In this document: positions 5,360-8,746 of the stretch, piece after piece | How the letters are laid out: every line of letters starts with the position of its first letter | Numbering within the stretch: the first letter of the stretch is position 1 | From: Prevotella sp. UBA5387 | GTDB lineage: Bacteria > Bacteroidota > Bacteroidia > Bacteroidales > Bacteroidaceae | Reading direction: 5' to 3' | DNA: 8,746 nt | NCBI GenBank assembly: GCA_002407775.1 | Contig: DHOP01000065.1 | Span: 1 to 8,746 of the forward strand | Program-made: the position numbers and the translations under genes | Notes under the pieces: generated by a model | Databases searched by the model: none | Told to the model about the DNA's origin: nothing | What the model saw: the letters and a program-made list of their open reading frames with translations, nothing else

Positions 5360-7773
5360 TGAAAAAAGTTATTATTGTTTTTTTCTTTCTCCTCAGTTCA
5401 GTAGTGTATGCTCAGTCACAGACTGTCAGAATATCCTGCGTAGGAGCCAGCATCACAGAGGGTTACGGAACTACCAAACCATGGAGTGAGAATTCATATC
5501 CTGCTCTGTTGGGAAAACTTCTTGGCACAAAATACCACGTTGAGAACTATGGAAGGAGCGGCTGCACAATGCTTCGGAAAGGCAATAGTCCTTATTGGGA
5601 CAAAGAAAAATACGAACCTTCCATGCAGTCAAGACCTGATATTGTATTGATTGACCTTGGCGGCAATGATGCAAAACTAAAGAATCGGATTTACAAGAAC
5701 GACTTTGTTGAGGATGCCTGTGAACTGATTCGTCGGTATCAGCATTTGCCTTCTCACCCACGGGTCATCTTGATGACTGCTATTCCCGGTTTTACCAACG
5801 ACACCACAGGTATCTGGGACAAAGCCATCGTGCGAGATATCAACCCGTTGATTATTGAAGCGGCCCGAAAGATGCATATAGAAGTTCTTGATATGCATCC
5901 TTTATTTGAAGGTCTTCCACAGCTATTGCCCGATGCCATCCATCCTAATGACGAAGGAGCTCATATGATAGCACAAAAGATAGCTAACTATCTGAAAGCC
6001 TATCCGAAAAAACCTACTGAAGATATGACTATCGACGGTCTTCCAACAGAGGAAAAAACAAGTGTCAATGGGCACAATCATTCAGATAATAGTCTTTCTT
6101 TGGGGGAGCGCGGACAATTATTCAAAAAGGGGAAATATGCCATGTTCATCCACTGGGGATTGTTCTCCGAACTGGCAGGCAAATGGGACGGTAAAACATA
6201 TTATGGCGTTTCTGAATGGATATTGAATCGCAGTATGGCAAATATTGACCGGCGGGAGTACATGGCTGCCGCCAGACATTTTAATCCGCAAGACTTTGAC
6301 GCCATGAAGATTGCACAGTTAGCCAAGGATGCAGGTATGAGATATATCGTTATTACCAGCAAGCATCATGAGGGATTTGCCATGTTCCACTCATCTGCAG
6401 ACGCTTTCAACATATATGATGCTACTCCCTTCAAACGAGACCCTCTTAAAGAGCTATCTGAGGCCTGTACCAAACTTGGCCTCGGCCTCGGCATTTATTA
6501 TTCTCACAACTATGACTGGACCTATCCAGGGGCCACACGCGGGCCAAAGGTGGATGCACAAGGTAATTCCAAAACCATTGATGACTATTTCCATGAGAAA
6601 TGCTTGCCACAAGTAGAAGAGATTACGAAAAATTATGGAAAATTAGAACTGATTTGGTTCGACATGCCGTCTGGAATGCCCAAGGAATATGCAGAGAAGT
6701 TGGTTGCAGTAGTACGCCGTAATCAGCCTCATGCTCTTATATCCAGTCGCATCGGCCACAACTTAGGTGATTATCAGTGTTTGGGTGATATGGAAGTTCC
6801 TTTCGAGAATGTGGAAGGATTGTGGGAAAGTGTAGATGTTACAAACGATACCTGGGGCTATGCCTGGTATGACCAAAATTGGAAATCACCGAAACAGATT
6901 CTGCAATTACTACTATCTACTATAGCTCGTGGTGGTACATATATGCTAAATGTTGGTCCAGACGGTAAAGGAAATATTCCGGAAATGATACAACAATCTC
7001 TTCGAGAAGCAGGTAAGTGGATAGCTCGTTACCCACAGGTAATCTATGAGAGTGAACCGTCTCCCTGGAAACATGCTATGCCATGGGGTGATGTGATAAA
7101 AAAAGGTAATAAACTCTATTTGATGATATACGAATGGCCACGGACAGGAAGACTTTATTTACCTGGGCTGAAGAACCCCATCCTTTCTGCAAAAATCCTT
7201 GGCAGACGTAACGGTTCTTCTTTGCATATCACTCAGGAAAACGGTTGGACTAAACTATCCCTACCCTATCAGCAACCAGATGCACTGGTAAATGTCATAG
7301 AACTGAAGATGCAAGAAGCTAACGTCGTAGTGGATAACACATTAGCCGTGGACACTGATTATGGACTGGAAAACGTATCCGTTCAGTTCGCAGAAACCAA
7401 CAACTGTCATGTCAATAAGATTAGTTGGGCAGAGAAATTTGGAGAATGGAAACACGTCCACTGTTGTTCAGACTTAAATGAAGGTGGATCATTATCTTGG
7501 ACTGTTGACATTAAATCACCTGGCCTCTATCAATTGGCTCTTACCCTGAAGGGTAATAACACGAAGGTTGTATGTAAGATCGAAAGTGATGAGGGTCATT
7601 TCGTGCAGAATCAACAACGTGCAGTGGAGATCCCGCTCAGTCGTCCTATGGGATGGATGCGATTTGATCGGGCAGGACGTCATACCATCTCCGTATCTTT
7701 ACCTGACAAAAAGGCCGACGTCTCACTATGCTCCATCAGCATCATTCCCGTTGAAACATTAACAAAAGAGTGA
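5356..7773 (+). CDS. Secreted SGNH-family esterase fused to GH29 alpha-L-fucosidase with C-terminal beta-rich domain
   Basis: An 805-residue multi-domain enzyme. A signal peptide (about 1-19, ending VYA) precedes an SGNH/GDSL hydrolase domain (about 23-216): CVGASITEGYG with nucleophile S32, NYGRSG with the oxyanion glycine, LGGND with N104, and DAIHP with D193 and H196, so the full catalytic set is present. Such domains usually remove acetyl or other acyl esters from sugars. After a polar linker (about 217-247) comes GH29: YAMFIHWGLFS (261-271), SKHHEGFAMF (335-344), GIYYSHNYDW (379-388), IWFDMP (433-438) with D436 as likely nucleophile, LWES with E491 as likely acid/base, and GGTYMLNVGPDGKG (526-539). 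Residues about 655-800 form a beta-rich domain that may bind carbohydrate. It overlaps the previous gene by four bases; a second ATG at 5359 is an equally good start. The fusion suggests de-esterification and defucosylation of the same or adjacent sugars. It is the last gene of the operon. Confidence 0.92.
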   Translation: MMKKVIIVFFFLLSSVVYAQSQTVRISCVGASITEGYGTTKPWSENSYPALLGKLLGTKYHVENYGRSGCTMLRKGNSPYWDKEKYEPSMQSRPDIVLIDLGGNDAKLKNRIYKNDFVEDACELIRRYQHLPSHPRVILMTAIPGFTNDTTGIWDKAIVRDINPLIIEAARKMHIEVLDMHPLFEGLPQLLPDAIHPNDEGAHMIAQKIANYLKAYPKKPTEDMTIDGLPTEEKTSVNGHNHSDNSLSLGERGQLFKKGKYAMFIHWGLFSELAGKWDGKTYYGVSEWILNRSMANIDRREYMAAARHFNPQDFDAMKIAQLAKDAGMRYIVITSKHHEGFAMFHSSADAFNIYDATPFKRDPLKELSEACTKLGLGLGIYYSHNYDWTYPGATRGPKVDAQGNSKTIDDYFHEKCLPQVEEITKNYGKLELIWFDMPSGMPKEYAEKLVAVVRRNQPHALISSRIGHNLGDYQCLGDMEVPFENVEGLWESVDVTNDTWGYAWYDQNWKSPKQILQLLLSTIARGGTYMLNVGPDGKGNIPEMIQQSLREAGKWIARYPQVIYESEPSPWKHAMPWGDVIKKGNKLYLMIYEWPRTGRLYLPGLKNPILSAKILGRRNGSSLHITQENGWTKLSLPYQQPDALVNVIELKMQEANVVVDNTLAVDTDYGLENVSVQFAETNNCHVNKISWAEKFGEWKHVHCCSDLNEGGSLSWTVDIKSPGLYQLALTLKGNNTKVVCKIESDEGHFVQNQQRAVEIPLSRPMGWMRFDRAGRHTISVSLPDKKADVSLCSISIIPVETLTKE

Positions 7774-7779
7774 TACAAA

Positions 7780-7812
7780 CAGAGTCCGCGTGTATTGCGG
7801 ACTCTGCTTTTT
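7780..7812 (+). terminator. Rho-independent terminator of the lyase/fucosidase operon
   Basis: A perfect 10-bp stem, CAGAGTCCGC (7780-7789) with GCGGACTCTG (7797-7806), has a 7-base loop and is followed by C and five T (7808-7812). It begins six bases after the last stop codon. On the opposite strand the stem is followed by only three T, so it favours the + direction. Confidence 0.93.
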
Positions 7813-7820
7813 ATCATCAA

Positions 7821-7894
7821 TACTCGACTAATCAGTACTCGATTAGTTGACTTTTAATACCAAATACTCGACTAATTGGTACCCGATTAGTCTG
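7821..7894. repeat. Four 15-bp repeats (TACTCGAYTARTnnn) forming two quasi-palindromes
   Basis: Units start at 7821, 7836, 7865 and 7880. The first two are directly adjacent, as are the last two, with a 14-base spacer between the pairs. Because CTAAT and ATTAG alternate, each pair is also an inverted repeat: 7826-7848 can form an 8-bp stem plus a G-T pair, and 7870-7892 pairs over nearly its whole length with GGTACC near the centre. The block lies between the + operon terminator and the end of the convergent SIMPL gene; the last unit ends three bases before its stop codon. It could act as a minus-strand 3' structure, a protein-binding array or an interspersed repeat. There is no strong T tract after it on either strand. 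Confidence 0.75.
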
Positions 7895-7897
7895 GTA

Positions 7898-8626
7898 TCA
7901 GTTCTTCAATGAGTAGGTAACGGTGGTTACGACACGCACCTTCTTGATATATGGCGTGTTCTCATCACGATTCTCGATAGAGAATTGTCCCTGATCGGCG
8001 GTGATGATCTTGTTGATCTTAGAATGTGAGTTCTCCGCAAACTGGCGGGCTGTCTGCTCCGCATTCTCGATGGCCTCGGTCATCATCTTGGGTTTCATCT
8101 CCTTGAAGGAGACATACTCATAACGGGTGGCAGGGGCATCATAACCACCATCAACGATAGCGATACCCTCTTGCAACAGTTCTCCCTGACGTGCAATGAG
8201 CTTACGCACCTGTTGCACGTTACGTGAGGAGACGGTGATCGTGGAGGTGATATTATAGCGGTAGCCACGGTTGTTGTCACCATATCGCTCGGCATTCAGG
8301 TCGACGACAGTAGGAGCATTCACGCTGATCTCCTCGTTCTTGATGCCGTTCTTGGTGAGGAACTGCTTGATGGTTGCCGTTGTCTTGTTGATCTTATTAT
8401 ACAACTGCGGCAGGTCATTACCTATCTCTTTTGTCTGGATGGGCCATGTCACCTTGTCGGCCTCCACCTCTTGTTCTACCAATCCCTTCACTGTCACCTT
8501 ACGGTCTTTCTCCGTAAAATGATCGATACCGGACTTCAGCGTGATGCCCAGACATAACAATCCTATGACGATTCCAGCTGCGATGATGGCAGCCTCATGA
8601 ATCCTGTTGTTTTGTTTTTGTTCCAT
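7898..8626 (-). CDS. SIMPL domain (DUF541) membrane-anchored protein
   Basis: A 242-residue protein with one N-terminal hydrophobic segment (about 12-30) after a polar start, predicting an anchor with the rest in the periplasm. Residues about 43-240 fit the SIMPL domain: an opening strand VTVKGLVEQEVEADKVTWPI, a helix with NKINKTTATIKQFLTKNGI, the block YRYNITSTITVSS, the segment VRKLIARQGELLQEGI, and the late helix KMMTEAIENAEQTARQFAE. Known members include the interleukin-1 receptor kinase-associated-protein homologues and bacterial periplasmic proteins; the biochemical role is poorly defined and stress resistance has been suggested for some. Its sequence appears more G/C-rich than the + operon. 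It is convergent with that operon, separated by the terminator and the repeat block, and is probably a resident monocistronic gene unrelated to glycan use. The ATG at 8626 gives the complete membrane segment. Confidence 0.85.
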   Translation of the reverse strand: MEQKQNNRIHEAAIIAAGIVIGLLCLGITLKSGIDHFTEKDRKVTVKGLVEQEVEADKVTWPIQTKEIGNDLPQLYNKINKTTATIKQFLTKNGIKNEEISVNAPTVVDLNAERYGDNNRGYRYNITSTITVSSRNVQQVRKLIARQGELLQEGIAIVDGGYDAPATRYEYVSFKEMKPKMMTEAIENAEQTARQFAENSHSKINKIITADQGQFSIENRDENTPYIKKVRVVTTVTYSLKN

Positions 8627-8711
8627 GATATAATGTTTCTTTTTGTTTATAATAACGGCTTATCGCCGATGATTGATAACACATGGATAAAGATTCGTTC
8701 ATTTCCAAGCG

Positions 8712-8743
8712 CAAAGATACATATTAACACTAGTGTCTCTTAA
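8712..8743 (-). promoter_or_regulatory. Predicted promoter of the SIMPL gene, containing the palindrome in its spacer
   Basis: On the minus strand TATCTTTG (8719-8712) matches the -7 element TAnnTTTG. The -33 element is poor: TTTA at 21 bases spacing, or TTAA at 20. Transcription would start near 8705, giving a leader of about 80 bases. The ACACTAGTGT palindrome lies between the two elements, a position where a bound protein would block RNA polymerase. Confidence 0.5.
8727..8736. repeat. 10-bp palindrome ACACTAGTGT (copy 3 of 3)
   Basis: The same palindrome core as at 15-26 and 247-254. In this orientation TAACACTAGTG is shared with the reverse complement of the second copy, and the reverse complement reads GACACTAGTGT as in the first copy. 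It lies in the spacer of the predicted SIMPL promoter. Confidence 0.6.
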
Positions 8744-8746
8744 AAT

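Noticed and set aside
6368..6616. 82-codon + strand frame inside the GH29 part of the fusion gene
   Set aside because: It overlaps conserved GH29 motifs in another frame and has no family resemblance.
7821..7894. Repeat block considered as a CRISPR array
   Set aside because: The units are only 15 bp, adjacent in pairs, imperfect and without unique spacers; no cas gene is present.
8271..8522. 83-codon + strand frame opposite the SIMPL gene
   Set aside because: It is antisense to a convincing SIMPL domain with no promoter or leader of its own.
8651..8690. Possible hairpin or riboswitch in the leader of the SIMPL gene
   Set aside because: Only short 4-5 bp stems form, with alternatives competing; no known riboswitch core is visible.

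Overview
The window looks like Bacteroidota DNA, probably a Prevotella- or Bacteroides-type gut or oral organism. The evidence is the promoter form TTTG-N20-TAnnTTTG, A/T-rich translation leaders without Shine-Dalgarno sequences, Sec-exported glycoside hydrolases of Bacteroidota type in a tight operon, and a SIMPL (DUF541) membrane protein. The genus cannot be fixed from the sequence.

Layout. Positions 1-309 are A/T-rich and contain a palindrome (15-26), a good Bacteroidota promoter (197-228) and a second palindrome (247-254). Four genes then run on the + strand with almost no spacing: a family 8 polysaccharide lyase (310-1974, 5'-truncated), a GH29 alpha-L-fucosidase (1986-3413), a second GH29 enzyme with a C-terminal beta-rich domain (3434-5359), and a three-part protein with an SGNH esterase, a GH29 domain and a beta-rich domain (5356-7773). 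A strong rho-independent terminator (7780-7812) ends the operon. A 74-bp block with four 15-bp repeats forming two quasi-palindromes follows. The convergent SIMPL-domain gene (7898-8626) lies on the - strand, and its predicted promoter contains a third copy of the palindrome (8727-8736).

How the genes may work together. Three divergent fucosidases, an esterase and a uronate-cleaving lyase suggest stripping of a fucosylated, O-acylated, uronic-acid-containing glycan. The exo-enzymes and esterase carry signal peptides and would act in the periplasm or at the surface. The lyase has no signal peptide. Its coding similarity to the PL8 family continues upstream of the only plausible start codon (TTG) and stops at the CACTAGTG palindrome, so it looks like a gene whose head was removed and replaced by the present promoter segment. 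No SusC/SusD pair, sulfatase or hybrid two-component regulator is present, so this is either the edge of a polysaccharide utilisation locus or a stand-alone CAZyme operon.

The most interesting unexplained signal is the CACTAGTG palindrome. It occurs three times, always in or beside a (predicted) promoter, and once exactly at the truncation junction of the lyase. It may be an operator, a recombination site or the mark of a mobile element; the sequence alone does not decide.
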